A stretch of 64,000 nucleotides of DNA from Wolfiporia cocos (taxonomy: Eukaryota > Basidiomycota > Agaricomycetes > Polyporales > Phaeolaceae), in contig JACCLO010000006.1 in assembly GCA_029448655.1 (NCBI GenBank), positions 2,666,001 to 2,730,000 on the forward strand, in the 5' to 3' direction. The position numbers were made by a program, and so were the translations under genes. Within the stretch, counting starts at the first letter, position 1. Every line of letters starts with the position of its first letter. Shown here piece after piece: positions 1 through 11,462 of the stretch. The notes below the pieces were generated by a model, which saw nothing but the letters and a program-made list of their open reading frames with translations, did no database searches and was not told the origin of the DNA.

Positions 1-912
1 TTTCTTCTGGCTGGTCCGTGGATCCGAACCCTTTCTCCCCTCGTTCTGTTTCATCTAGGTCTTCGACCTCTAAGATGTCGGGGGTGAGGTGTCGTTCGAA
101 GATTATCTGGGCTATTCGCATGCCCGGGATAATTCTATGCGCTCTGTCTGAGTAGTTGAAGACGATGGCTCCGACGTCTCCTCGGTAGTCCGAGTCTATG
201 ATTCCGGCTTGTACTACTAATCCGTGTCTGAGGGTGTTGCCTGATCGTCCGGCCAGCTTTCCATACGATCCCTTCGGGATCTTCATTTTTACTCCTGTGG
301 AGACGAGTTTCCATCCTCCGGCGGGAATCTCGGTTTCTTCTGCGGCGTAGAGGTCATACCCTGCAGCTTCTTGGGTCCCCCTTGTTGGAATTTTTCCTTC
401 TGGGGCAACTACCATTTCCACCGTATCCATTCGGATTGTGGCTTCCTGTTTCTTTTCTTCTGCCCCTAGTATTGATCGTACATCGACTGTTTGGTCCTTC
501 CAGTTGATTGTGGGGTTTTCGTCTTTCAACCATCCATACCCTAGAATCATATTCTCTGTTCCGATTGATCCTACCAGGAATCGGACTTTTCGCGTTTTCT
601 GGGTCTTTGGATATCGTAGTAGTATGGTGGCTTCTCGGTCTATTCGCCCATCTTTGTTTTCTGTTCCGTCAACATTTTTGACGATGATCGGGTTCTTCAA
701 GGGTTGCGTGGGCACCTTGTATTTTTCTACCACTCTGCTGTGGATCAGGTTCGACATTGCTCCTGAGTCGATTAGTGCATTGCACTTCACGGGTTTTGCC
801 AGCGTCATGATTACCGGGATGAAGAGGGATCGATTCTTCTCGAACGAGGTAATTACATGCGCTGCTTTCTCGGAGGGTAAGACCGTGGGCTTCCCTCCTA
901 GGCAAAATCCTG
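1..912 (-). CDS. pol: Pol polyprotein fragment: aspartic protease + dUTPase (partial)
   Basis: Minus-strand frame, -1 relative to gag, open from the gag end through the left window edge. The first ~170 residues are a retropepsin: the catalytic loop reads LIDSGAMSNLI (about 755-790) and the flap-side ILGYGWL motif is at about 530-550. It runs directly into a dUTPase (about 1-385) with all five family motifs: AGYDLYAA, AGRSGN, a GIIDSDYRGDV loop with the catalytic Asp, GMRIAQ, and a C-terminal RGEKGFGST P-loop-like motif. dUTPases hydrolyse dUTP to dUMP and PPi, limiting uracil incorporation during cDNA synthesis. RT, RNase H and integrase would lie outside the window. Expression probably needs frameshifting from gag. 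Confidence 0.85.
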
Positions 913-2733
913 TTCTTCTACGAGCCGTGCTAGGAGCTCGGGGTTCTTGGCTTTCAGGGCCCTAATTGCTGTGACCGCTCTGTTAGCGGTGGTGTATTCA
1001 GTCTCTTCCTCAGAGACTTCTTCAATGCGAGCTTCTTGCTCGGCTTCTTCTTCTTCGGTTTTTCGAGTAGTCCGCCTAGGGCGGGCTGGCTTCCTCGGCC
1101 TCTTTGGACAGTCTCTCGACATATGTCCTGGTTGATGACAGGTGAAGCATTTTCCCTTCTTGATGTGATCGTCCCTTTCCTGGGTGGTCATTCGATCTAC
1201 ATCCATCGCGTTCGGATCTTTTGGTGCGGTTGTCTGTGGAGCACTAGTGCGTCCGTTATTCTGGTTCGAGGTTTGCCAGGCCTTTTTCTTGACAAACGGT
1301 TTTTCCCGTTTCAAGAATATCTTATACGTATTTTCATAATACGAGGCAGCGGACTGCCATTCATCAATGGTCGCTGGTAGCGGTCGAACGCCGATAATGT
1401 ATCGGGTCGTATGTTCGGGTAACCCTTTCTCGAAGAGGGTTATGAGTAGCGCGTTTCCGTCCGCGCTGTATCAATCGTACTGGGCCTTCCCGGCCAAGTT
1501 GTTGAACTCGGTGATATAATCATTGATGTCCTTCTTGTCCTGGGTTACGTCCAGGATTTTCTTCCGCGCCTTCTGTACCTCTTCGATGGCTCCGAAGGCT
1601 TTCTGGAAGTCTGCATCAAACTGTGCAAGACTAGGCGGGAAGAATCGTTTCGTCTGGGGGTTTGTATAAACCCGGTGATAATTCTGTTTCCATTGGCCCG
1701 TTTTCCCCTTGTTTGAAATATAAGAGAGGATAAAGATTACTCTCTGAACGTCGTTCTGGAATGATGTTTCGTACATCGTAAACCAGGAATTGCACTGGTT
1801 TATGAAGTTCTGCATGTCGGATCGTTCCCCGTCGAATACGTCTGGGGGATTGATCTTTATCATTGGGGGTCGGTAGTACGGGTTTGGCGCCGGAGGTTGA
1901 GGCTGCGGCGCATTCGGTGGTGGAGGCCCTCCTGGGGGTCCTCCTCCTCCCGGGTATCCTCCACCCGGGTTTCCTGGGTTTCCTCCGGGGTTCCCTGGGT
2001 TCCCTCCAGGGTTTCCTCCTCCGGGGTTCGCGAGAGGTCCTCCAGGAGGGGGGGCATTCCCTCCTTCGAGTCCGAAGTTTCCTCCCAGTCCTCCTCCGCT
2101 TGTACCTGCGGAGGTTCGTCCAAATAGGCCTGAAGGCCATGTTCCTGGGTTTGTCGTTCCCATTCCTCCGCTTGGGCTAGTCCAAGACAAATTTCCTCCG
2201 CTACCCATTCCGGGTGCGTTCTGTGGGGGGTTTCCAAAGAGGTCTGTTCCTCCAGCCATAGGCCCAATCCCACTCTGCGCAAAAGCAGATACAAATCCTG
2301 GAGGGTCCTGTCCTCTGGTCTGGCTGTTATCTGTTCCTGTAAAGTTTCCAGGATTTCTCCCATCATCTCCGATGCGCTCAATTCCTGCCATTCCTGTGGC
2401 GCCCGAAGGCTGATTCGTATTTCCATCGGCATCGAAGGTTCTGTTGATGGTTTCGGTTTCGTTTTCGGTCAACGTCGCGGTTGACATCGGAGGGATTTCT
2501 CCGAATCGTTTGAACGCTTCACGCGTTATTTCCCAAGCGGTCGTTCCTGCGGAGGGGTATACTTGTACCCACTTCGATGCCCTATCTTCTCTGGGAATGA
2601 CAACAATTCCTCCGCGGTTACGGAAGGCTCCAATGGTGTCAGTCCACTCGTATTGGTTGAGTCTGTAGACTCCCTGAATGTCCTCGGGCAAGAGTTCAAT
2701 CAGTCGTGCTGGGAATTCTGGTCCAAATATCAT
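898..2733 (-). CDS. gag: Gag polyprotein of the gypsy element, one internal TGA
   Basis: Structural protein of the element's virus-like particle. One reading frame runs from Met at 2733 to TAG at 898-900, interrupted only by TGA at 1471-1473. The N-terminal ~180 residues are followed by a Gly/Pro-rich linker (about 1900-2230), then a helical capsid-like region (about 1480-1850). A canonical CCHC zinc knuckle (CxxCxxxxHxxxxC) lies at about 1108-1149 with an acidic/basic tail after it. Both halves are in the same frame and the sequence across the stop stays open, so the TGA is probably one substitution. An in-frame Met at 2487 is an alternative start; the ~80 residues before it are less gag-like and may be leader. 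Confidence 0.75.
904..910 (-). promoter_or_regulatory. Candidate -1 ribosomal frameshift heptamer GGATTTT
   Basis: On the minus strand the last gag codons read CAG GAT TTT GCC TAG. The heptamer G-GAT-TTT sits two codons before the gag stop and is aligned as X-XXY-YYZ. Slipping back one base gives GGA TTT TGC, which enters the open pol frame. GGATTTA, one base different, is the known pro-pol shift site of a mammalian betaretrovirus. A downstream stimulatory structure was not tested. Confidence 0.5.
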
Positions 2734-5290
2734 GTGCCCTTACACCGTGGTAGGTGAGGGTGTGATAAGCTCGACCTTCTGTTACGGGTCGAATACCCGT
2801 TCGTATATTCGAGTCGCGAATATAGATCGTTCTTCTGCACGTGGGCACGTTGCCGTATGCAAGGCAAATACTCGTTAGATGCCTTCGGGTCCTAAGTGAA
2901 GTCCTTAGGGGGTTGGTTAATATCCAATACGCGTTAGAGGATATAATCTGTTCAGGTGCGAGTCGAAATAGAATATAGGGCTCGCCTAAGTCCGAGAAGT
3001 CAATGTGCACTTCGAGGACTTAGTCATTCGGTTGCTCGAGTGAGAAATACTGAGCGTAGTTTCCTACGTTTGAGAACGAGTATAAGACTTCTTGTTTGTA
3101 CAACAAGGTCGAGCTGAAGAGCCTCGAAGGTAAGTACATGAGTTTTTATACTACGCTAGGTTTCAGGGGTCAAGTCTGTCCCAGATGTCACCGATACTAT
3201 CTACGCTATAGTCCCAAACGTTTGATAAGTATGGAATGATATATCTGAGACAATAGATAGGAATGATGGCGGTTGAACGCCATCTATCAGCTTAATAAAC
3301 GATGAACATGAAACGATGACAGAGTTGGATCTGCCAGAGATGAAACGAGTCCTGTTGGACTAGTACAACTGGGGATGCGCCCAGTAAGATCACGAGTAGC
3401 CAGGGGGTTGGTTGCGCAACAAGTCCCTGTATCGTATTCGCCCGGTGGTGAGTTCTGTCGATATTCGAAAAATCAAAATAACCGTAACATATATCATCCC
3501 ACATAGTGATTGCATCATGCATTAGACTCATGCATAAAAGTATTCCATCATCTCACACATTGTGCACAATTCCTAAGCCGTTCCAGCTACTAGTGTGGCT
3601 GTGTCACAACTTTTCGTGACGTTGTCTTATTTTTACAGAACGCCTTTCGCTGGGGTCAAACCCTCGACTCTTGACGCCAAAGGCACGTGACCGTCTTACA
3701 GCGGCACGTTACTTACAGTAGATAATGCGCGTCTCTGTAGAGTAGATAAGATAAGTACATCAGTTGGTTACATAAGCATTCCAGACTCCTGACTGGTAGT
3801 GCGTGCGCACAGGCCACGTCGCTTTAGGGCAAGGGTTACTACTAGGGATTACAGCGCTACTCTGATGTATATATACCTAGGGCTCTGAGGCGTCTTACCT
3901 CAGAACCTTTATTCTCTACCATGCCTTAGGGCACTTAACATCCATCCTGCGCGCTCTCCCTTGTGAACGCTTGCTAGTCTGTGCGACGTACCTCGACCTC
4001 GACTTAGGCGTGGTGACCCTTCGTCGACTTAGTCTAGGGATGCCATGACTTGTGAGCAGGGACTTAGGCGTTGAGGGATAACCCAGAAGATGTTTTGGGT
4101 CAGGCTGTTAGATACTGAACACCAATTTTTTCCTTGCATCAGCCAAGTGCTGATACCTGCAGCATGTCATTGTCACGGGCAAAAGCTTTCCCTAACGACA
4201 ACGAACCTGATCCGGTCCCCCGAGTCCCCAAGCCCAGTCAGGCCCGGATCATACCTTGGAAGGAGCCAGACAACGTCTAGATAACGACACAAAGCCCGGT
4301 TCCCACACGGCCACGATGGCCGCTACGTATTTGATATACTCTACGCTTCTACGTTTCAGAGTCTGGCTTAGACCCCTACATTAGTCACGCACCAGACTCC
4401 CTAGTTACCATATACGGCCATTATAGTACAAACATGTATAAACAGCCTGACAGTATAATAGCAGGCCTCGTTCAGCTGGTAACCCCAGTCTGAACTTGGC
4501 GTTCATCCACTTCGCTCCCCTCAGTTCGCTCTAAGGTTTTAGTGGCCTTGTCAGTCATTGAAGGAGGAGACAATCTCCATAGCCATATGGGCAAGGCAGT
4601 GGCCATGCCGAGATGTCTAAAGAATCAACCATTTGAAAACCATGTAAACCATGTATATACACCATGTATATACCATATACCATATATTTACTGATTTTCT
4701 GTGCATGTATATTATATGGTTGGAGCCTTATCAGCGACCTGGGCCTCGCGGAAAGAGACAAAGACTTGAAGGAGGGTCTTCTCACCAGTATGGGTTTTCG
4801 CCACATTAGTGCAACAAACATCCGCATCGGTACATCAATCCGTTGTCCATCATAACAGGCTGGCTGTTTATATCAGAGTGACTCTCAATCTATAGAACCT
4901 GATTTGTATACTGTGCTAGTTTCTAATAGTGCATACACGATGTTATTTGTGCGTGCGGCCCCTCCCCCAAGATATCTGCACATACGGAGTGTTCCACAGT
5001 CTGAGTAAGCCTTGCACGGCATATTGCTGCCTGCTCCACATGTGTTCAGGTTCGACAGAAGATTGGTGACAGCCATGCCCTTGCGCAGCCGACCGAGGGT
5101 TTACCTGAGTAGTTCTGCTCAAACCAGCGCTTACCTGATCGACCGGGGTTGGCAACCGTTACCGGAGCAGATCAGGCCACTAGCATTTTGCTGATGCGTC
5201 AAATATCCTCCCTCCTCTATAATAGTCCATGCTCCGCCGCGCACGCACTGTCGCAAGCTCTCGCATGCCGCCGTGCGCACGCGGCGAAGG
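2734..5290. other. Non-coding: element leader and LTR-like sequence
   Basis: No convincing gene in 2.5 kb. The right part of the gypsy element (leader, PBS, 5' LTR) should begin here, but no clear PBS was found. A 7-bp perfect inverted repeat (GATGGCG...CGCCATC) lies at about 3265-3285. The stretch 3600-4090 looks LTR- or promoter-like on the plus strand: it opens near TGTCACAAC (about 3608) and has a TATATATA-type box at about 3866-3876. I could not find its second copy or a target-site duplication. An alternating ATAC/CATGTATA tract lies at about 4645-4690. Confidence 0.35.
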
Positions 5291-5908
5291 ATGAACGGGT
5301 CGTGGGTGCTCTCTCCCGCTCACCCCTTTCCTAGCCTCGACGGTGAGCTGCAAGCCGCCATGCAGCTGCACGCCCTTGACGTCGCCGCTTGCGGGAACGC
5401 GAGCTGAGATCAGGGACGCAAACCTTGAGTTGAAGTTATCAATACAACCATCTGCAATCGGCTGTTCAATCTCCCCGGGTTTGAGGTCAATTCATACCTT
5501 CAAGGACTCGGCGCACAGGTTGTTCACAATGTCGACGTCTACATTAAGCCACTTCCTTATTTTCTGCAACGCAGGACGTTCGTTGCGCGCCTCGGGATTG
5601 TGAAGAACGCGAACAGCATCTTCTGGTGGAGCGGCGTGTACGAGAAGGTCGACTCGTCCGCAGCCCCGGCCCATGGCGCCGCGGCGGACGGCGCGAGCGA
5701 TGGCCTCAAATGGACTCCTTACACGATCTATGGCGGCGAGCCACTTGATGTAGTTGACATTGTCTCGCGACTGGACGGCGAGATGCCCGTGACGACAAAG
5801 CTCCTCGCATCATGCAGCGGGGTGATGAATGGGATCGTTGACAGCGGCTTCAATGAGATCAAGAAAGGCCACCGGCGCCTGTTCTGGACTGAAGGGTGCT
5901 GGAAATGA
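5291..5908 (+). CDS. Hypothetical protein, two exons
   Basis: Not recognised. A model of two exons, 5291-5342 and 5430-5908, uses a good GTGAGC donor at 5343 and a TTGAG acceptor, removing 87 nt and restoring one open frame. The product is about 176 residues, starting MNGSWVLSPAHPF and ending TEGCWK. It has no signal peptide, no transmembrane segment and no repeats, with an Ala/Gly-rich stretch in the middle. The unspliced alternatives break the frame, which supports the intron. It is convergent with the DUF6593 gene to the right. The start could be further upstream. Confidence 0.4.
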
Positions 5909-6056
5909 AATGACAAACAATGAAGCGTTACATGTTTGGAGTTCTCGTATCACTATGCCGTTTCATGCAATTCTAGAACTTGACGAATTAGGCCATTCTT
6001 CGTATATCATCAGGTTCGAGAATAAAATACACACCTGTCCCAAGAATCAATGGACG

Positions 6057-6769
6057 TCAATAACCCGTTGACAGAGCGAATGCTGTCGATCCACGAGCGG
6101 CTACATCGGAAAGTCTGCGGGTTGCGCCGGATATCTCTGCACCTCTTCTTTCACGTTCCAAAAACACAAATGACGCAACGACAAGATCCCTGATCTCATC
6201 TGCGCGGGGTGTCAAAACGAGAGTGGCGGGTGTTTCCGCTACTTGACCCAATTCCCATATCTTGGTGGATCTCTTGAAGAAAGCTACGGGATGAGGCGAT
6301 GTGTCTTGTGCGAGGAAGAGCTGTTGGTGATTATAAGTGAGTGTGTGGCTATCCAGACCCGTGATGACAACCTGAAGACTTTGTCCCGGTGCATTGCCTT
6401 TCCATTTGTATTGAGTCCCCGAATCGTCCTTGAACGTTACATCACTGCATGAAGACCATCAGTCTCCTTCCCTCATCGGAATTACTAGCGTCCTTACTTC
6501 TTCCATGGTAGTATACTTTTGTTTAACCAGCTATCCAGCGACACAGGCTTCTTGTTGCTTAGCCTGACCTTGGTTGACGGCAATCCGATATCTCTGAAAT
6601 GAAGAGAGGCGATTTCTGCACCCTCAGCCGTACGGATATGAATACTGGTCTTCCAGCCGCTGTGTTCAGTGGTGATATTGTATAGTGCCCTGCCATTTAG
6701 ACTGATGCTGGTGTTGTTCATGTCGTCCGAGTCGAAAATGAGTACGGTAGATTGCTCGAGTAGGGGCAT
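6057..6769 (-). CDS. DUF6593 family protein
   Basis: Two exons: 6769-6498 and 6444-6057, with a 53-nt intron (6445-6497, GTAAGG...CAG) whose removal joins W-K to N-D-V in frame. The product is 219 residues. It shows the beta-rich tubby/phospholipid-scramblase-like pattern of DUF6593, a family expanded in mushroom-forming fungi: early FDSDDMNNTSISLNGR, a middle LDSHTLTYN strand, and a late ATLVLTPRADEIRD followed by a hydrophobic LVVASFVFLERER helix, which resembles the buried C-terminal helix of tubby-like folds. Function is unknown in the family. The start is the first Met of the domain, and about 150 bp upstream is AT-rich and promoter-like. Confidence 0.75.
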
Positions 6770-7446
6770 GATGTCTTAGTCCACAGCGACAATGCAGAGT
6801 GCAAGGGGAGCCCGCTATTGCGCCGCTGTGGGTATATATACAGCTGGCCACCTAGATGACATCTCTTGAGCCAAGCACTGCGCTGCTAGATGCGGTCATC
6901 ATTCTTACGGAACAACAAATTGTATCGACTTATCGGGTCAGCTGAACAGTCGTACAATGGCCGCCAAGCTGAGGCACCAGTCTTCATGTAATCACGATTG
7001 TATTTGCCACCGATAGTACCGTCACATATATGATCTAGGAAACTGCGCAAGTGCACAGCACAGCTGCGTAGAGTAAAGGGCACATCTGAAGGGTGCGCAC
7101 ACACGGACATCGATGTCAATGTATCCATATATTGAATCTCGATTCCTTGCAATGAAGGCAATGAGCAATGAAATGATCCGGCGTTACCAGTATGTCCACG
7201 TGCATGTCAAGTAGCCACACTACGGCGCATCTCAGATTCCAGATACGTACGTCGGGCTCGGAAGTGGACGCTCTCCGCCTCGTTGCCAGCAAAGTCTTGC
7301 CAATATGCGAATCTACTGGCACCGCTTAGATATCGAGTATATAAGTGTCGGTTTGGCTACATGAGCTGTCGTGATATATTGTGCGTGAACATGCCCACAA
7401 TCTGTCCCTCAGACAAGTGGCCGTACGGTGGACATATAAGGGACGA
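6770..7446. other. Intergenic, no gene seen
   Basis: The promoter side of the DUF6593 gene and the 3' side of the GIT1-like gene. Short ORFs on both strands have no coding signal I can recognise. Confidence 0.5.
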
Positions 7447-9994
7447 CTACGCCGGGAGGTTCTTTTCGCTGATGATGTCTTTATCTGAGGACTCCTCCCA
7501 TGCCGCCGATGAGGTGGACTCGGCGAGGCCGAGACCCATCTGCGACGTGTCGTATCCGTGCGCTTCCAAGTATTCGCGGAACTGCAACGAGAGGCTGAGT
7601 CAAGCGAACGGCTGTTGAAAGAATGTACACACCTTGCGGTCCTCCTCAGCCATGCCGTCGTGCGACAGGGGCTTGATGAAGAACAGGGTAATTAATGCAC
7701 TCAGAATGGCCAGACCTGAGATGTTGGGATCAGTTCATACGGTTCCCACTGCACAAATATATGACGAAACAATGTACCGCTCCCGATCCAGAATGGCCCT
7801 GTGTTACCCCTGGTAGTTGAAGCGCCACCGAAGTCTGCAAAATATTGTTTTATCAACTTGGTTACAGACGATTAACAACCGGGAGACATACCAGCGATGA
7901 TCTCGGGGAAGACCCATGTGCCAACAAAAGCGCCGACTTTACCTATTGCAGCAGCAATGCCGTAGAACTTGCCCCGGACAGCGGTAGGCCCAGTCTTCGC
8001 GGCGAGCATACCAAGGCAGTTACCAGGCCCTATACAGAAAATATCGATTAAGGTATGATCAGCGTCCTACAACCCTGGGACGTACCAACTTCACCGAAAC
8101 TCAAGAAGATACCATAGACGACAGCAAAGGCAGCGACGTGCTCCGTCAGGCTGACACAGGTATTTTGTAAAAATACAATCTCAATAGCTGACATCTTCAC
8201 GTACGTCTTATACAGTCCGCTCATGATGAACCCGATGACGGCTTGGCACATGAGACCGAGAATCTGTCCAATGCGTCAGCGTTTCTCGACGCTCACGAGT
8301 ATGGGTTCCACGTACCATGGTGTACTTTGGACCTAGGTAATCAACAATGAATGCACCGCCAATTGTGCCTAGACAATTTTTAGCCTATCAGCTGAGGTGG
8401 GTTACCGAAGAGAGCTACCTGGTATGTAGAACAAGCTGTGTGACGAGTCAGATCAGCCCTCATGTATGGAGTCAAAGCGCGACCACGCACTTGATTACAA
8501 CACTCCAGCCGAACACTACACTCAGAGCCGACGAGCCGTCAGTGATACTGCATGAATCATGTAAACGTGTCGAATTCAGGTACCTCGGAGGAGTACACTC
8601 ACTTGTCCACGACAATCGACGAGTAGATCCCAAACTACCCAACGACCAATCAGCGTGAGATTAGACTATGACGTCATAGCTCGGACATAACGGCATACAT
8701 ACCGGATAGCTGTCCGTGTGCAAGCGTTGAGCAAGCACCTCACAAAATCAAAGAAAGACGTACGTGATGAAGTCATATATGAACCATGTCAGGGAAATAG
8801 CAGTGAGGCTCCCCCAGTAGCGGCGGATGACGAGCAGGTACGGTGTATGCACGCGCGCCATGGAGTCCTTCTTGTAGCGCGTTGACTCCTCCATCCTCAG
8901 CCGCCAGATGAAAACGGTGACCGCGGGGATGACACCAAGACCCAAAGAGAGGCGCCATACCGCGCGCAGGTGATGCTCACCAAAGCTTGAACGTGCTATC
9001 AGATAAGAGCCGCTCGATCAACCATTGGTCGCACTTACATCCAGAACAAGACGAGGGGCACAAAGGCACCAATCACAAAGCCAACATCAATCATCGAATC
9101 TGTTAATGAGTGCTAAGCTGGTAGTTCCCGATAAACCGTGTGAAGAGGACGTACTGGTAGCGAGTGTAAACCACCGGTGCTGAGCATTCTTGCTGATTCC
9201 CGGCTCCTCGGACTGCTCAGAAGCAGCAACAGATCCACAGGGGTATTCAGCGCCCACGCCAATACCGAGGAGGAATCTGTAGGCTCTGCAATGAGTGGAA
9301 TTTACGCATATATCCACTCAGAACGCACCGCATAGCACTCAACATAGCAAGCATGCCACCGATGCTGTGGTGTGCGCCGCTTGATGCGGCAGACAACCCA
9401 GAGAAAACGGCAACAATACCAGTGGCGAGCATCTAAAGAGGTCACGAGACAAGGAGAAGGTGATGGAGTTGTTAAACAGTGGCCTGGTCACCTGTTTAAA
9501 TCGATACGAACCATTCCAAATTTCCGGCCCAGCTTGTCGGAGAGGTATCCGAAAACCAGCATACCGACGATCGTTCCGGCAAACGCAACGCTGGACAGTG
9601 TGTTGCTGTAGTTGTGCTTGTCGATCTCATCCTTGCCATAGATGCGTGTTAGCACTGTGCACAGATCATAGCGTTAATTGGTCGCATAAGTGAGCTTGCG
9701 GTCGCAGGCACACACATGTATTGACTAGATAAGAAGGACGCCGTCAATATTCAGCGCATTCCATTCCAGTTCGGAACACGCACCGCTCCCGATCACATTA
9801 TTGGAGTATCCTATCATTAATAGTAACCGTCAATGCTGCTCAGTGAGTTGTGGTACCACCGTTACCATCGGAGAACAGCGCTGTTCCGCAGCTGTAGGAG
9901 CTTGTCAGAGACGCATGGGCGGGTCAGGAGGCGCAGGAACGCACGCAAAGATGAGAGAAACCTGAGAGAGACCCAATCTCTTGGAAGTGGCCAT
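7447..9994 (-). CDS. GIT1-like MFS permease (glycerophosphodiester/phosphate type)
   Basis: Plasma-membrane proton symporter of the major facilitator superfamily, sugar/phosphate branch. Motifs match yeast Git1-type carriers of glycerophosphoinositol/choline: [11 protein letters not shown] (MFS loop 2-3), [13 protein letters not shown] with GSVAASE (TM4-5), and the central [12 protein letters not shown] loop leading to WFIYDFITY. Many exons; the first are 9994-9945, 9891-9866, 9810-9784, a 9-nt microexon 9724-9716, then a longer one from about 9652. They join to read [15 protein letters not shown] then GSVNTLLTRIYG. The C-terminal tail is hydrophilic ([10 protein letters not shown]...EKNLPA) and ends at TAG 7447-7449. 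Substrate is inferred from family only; an inorganic phosphate carrier is the main alternative. Middle exon borders (7650-8760) are approximate. Confidence 0.8.
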
Positions 9995-11462
9995 GGCGCC
10001 CGAGTCAGCGCTCACAGTGAAGGGAGGGAGACGACGGAGGAGTGGTGCGGGGCATATGGTCGGTGGGTAGATATACGGTTGCGCGCATGGGCGATTGTTT
10101 GGACTATCATGCTCCGGCGGGGAATCTGGTATCTTTTTTGATGGCCCTGATGGGTTACCATAACAGGGTAATCTACCAAATTATCTCGCGCACGTTCGCC
10201 CCCGCTTCTCCAGCCGAACGACGTAACCTTAAGCTTGTTGGGACCTGATACCGAGCCACTGGGGCCGTGCCTGCGCATGTGTGGCTGTCTCACCACGGCC
10301 GTCGAGTGCAGGGCGAGAAATTTGATTTCTTTGCACTGACGATGCCGCAAACAATGTTGATCTCACGTCGATAGCCGCTTTCTGGCAGTGTTTGAAAATC
10401 ACCGAACCTGCGTCCGCCGGCCGAAGCAGTCGAGCAGATCCGGACTTGCGCTGCCTTTGACAAATAGCTCGGAGGTGTTCTACTCCGAGTCTAAGGATTG
10501 ACTTGGGACCGACTGCACCTTCGCAGTTCCAACGGAGACGATAAAGGCGACGACTAAAATATGGCTCACCGGTGGGTACTAGTCGGCATCAATACCCAAC
10601 GTCAGGTCCCGCCTACCATATGTATTAGCGCACTTCTTGCCTCGACGCCGGTTCTACTCGCTCGAACTGTTGCATCGCAAAAATCCACCCAATCTCAGAG
10701 CTTCCTGTGCAATTCAAGCGTGCCTGGCCTGTGCGCTTGGGGCAGGAATACATCATCTTCCGGACCTGCTCCTTCGCTACTCTGTTTACTCAACCACGTT
10801 CGTCCTTACGGATGTACCTGACCCCCTGGACAGCACAGGTGAATCGAGCCAGCTCATGTGCCGTGCCGCAAGGGCGAGCTCAGTGCTCCACACATTAGGC
10901 GAAGTGGGCTAAAGCTCGCTGAGATCTTATGGAGACGCACGTTTCTCAAAACGCACGATCTTGATCTTACCCTTCGACTACTCTGTGCTTCGTGCAGGCT
11001 AGGAGACGACATAGCAGCATCACCCTCGTGCCATGAATCAGAGTGCGACGTACATTTTCATAGACCATGAATGCATGACATGCGAGCCAAGAACTAACAC
11101 GCCTGTCATAATTCACAAGCAGCACAACTCGTGAATCCTGCGTTAGTGAGCTATATGACAACTTACCACATCTTCGGCCACGGAGCTCTTTGGTTTCAAT
11201 ATCATTCTCAGTGTGGGAGTACTTGGAGACATCCTTCGCCACAATGACATAGTGGCGCTTACATTCGACGAATGTCCAATTGCGCCGTGCAATTCCTGAT
11301 CCGGCCCAGCGAAACGGCGGACGAGGCGCCAACCGAAATGCTGCACCGGCGACTATCCTCCGTGGCTTTGTCAAGTGACTAGCACATTCGTGAAGACGGG
11401 CTGTACAGCTTGTCAACCAACGTAGTCGCCCCAACCACGTGCTCACCTTGCCCCGTATCTTG
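9995..11462. other. Intergenic, no confident gene
   Basis: Upstream region of the GIT1-like gene and downstream of the HAUS5-like gene. ORFs of 60-160 codons occur on both strands (for example 10561-10912 plus, 10967-11446 minus), but none shows a domain, a sensible splice structure or conserved motifs. Confidence 0.4.

Larger units (their letters stand above)
1..2733 (-). mobile_element. Ty3/gypsy LTR retrotransposon, 5' half (gag-PR-dUTPase)
   Basis: The minus strand reads gag, then aspartic protease, then dUTPase, running off the left edge before any reverse transcriptase, so the element is cut by the window. Family assignment rests on a retrotransposon-type capsid region, a CCHC zinc knuckle, and a retropepsin with DSGA and ILG motifs in a pol frame that is -1 to gag. 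The dUTPase lies between protease and the expected RT. I could not place the 5' LTR or primer-binding site with confidence; they should lie to the right of about 2750. One in-frame TGA in gag suggests this copy is damaged or needs readthrough. Confidence 0.85.

Noticed and set aside
669..905. Minus-strand ORF at the gag end
   Set aside because: Wrong frame: the pol frame next to it carries the DSGA and ILG protease motifs.
438..965. 175-codon plus-strand ORF
   Set aside because: It is antisense to the protease part of pol, whose motifs are clear on the minus strand.
10967..11446. 159-codon minus-strand ORF
   Set aside because: No domain, no splice partner, basic random-looking composition; it overlaps the 3' side of the HAUS5-like gene.
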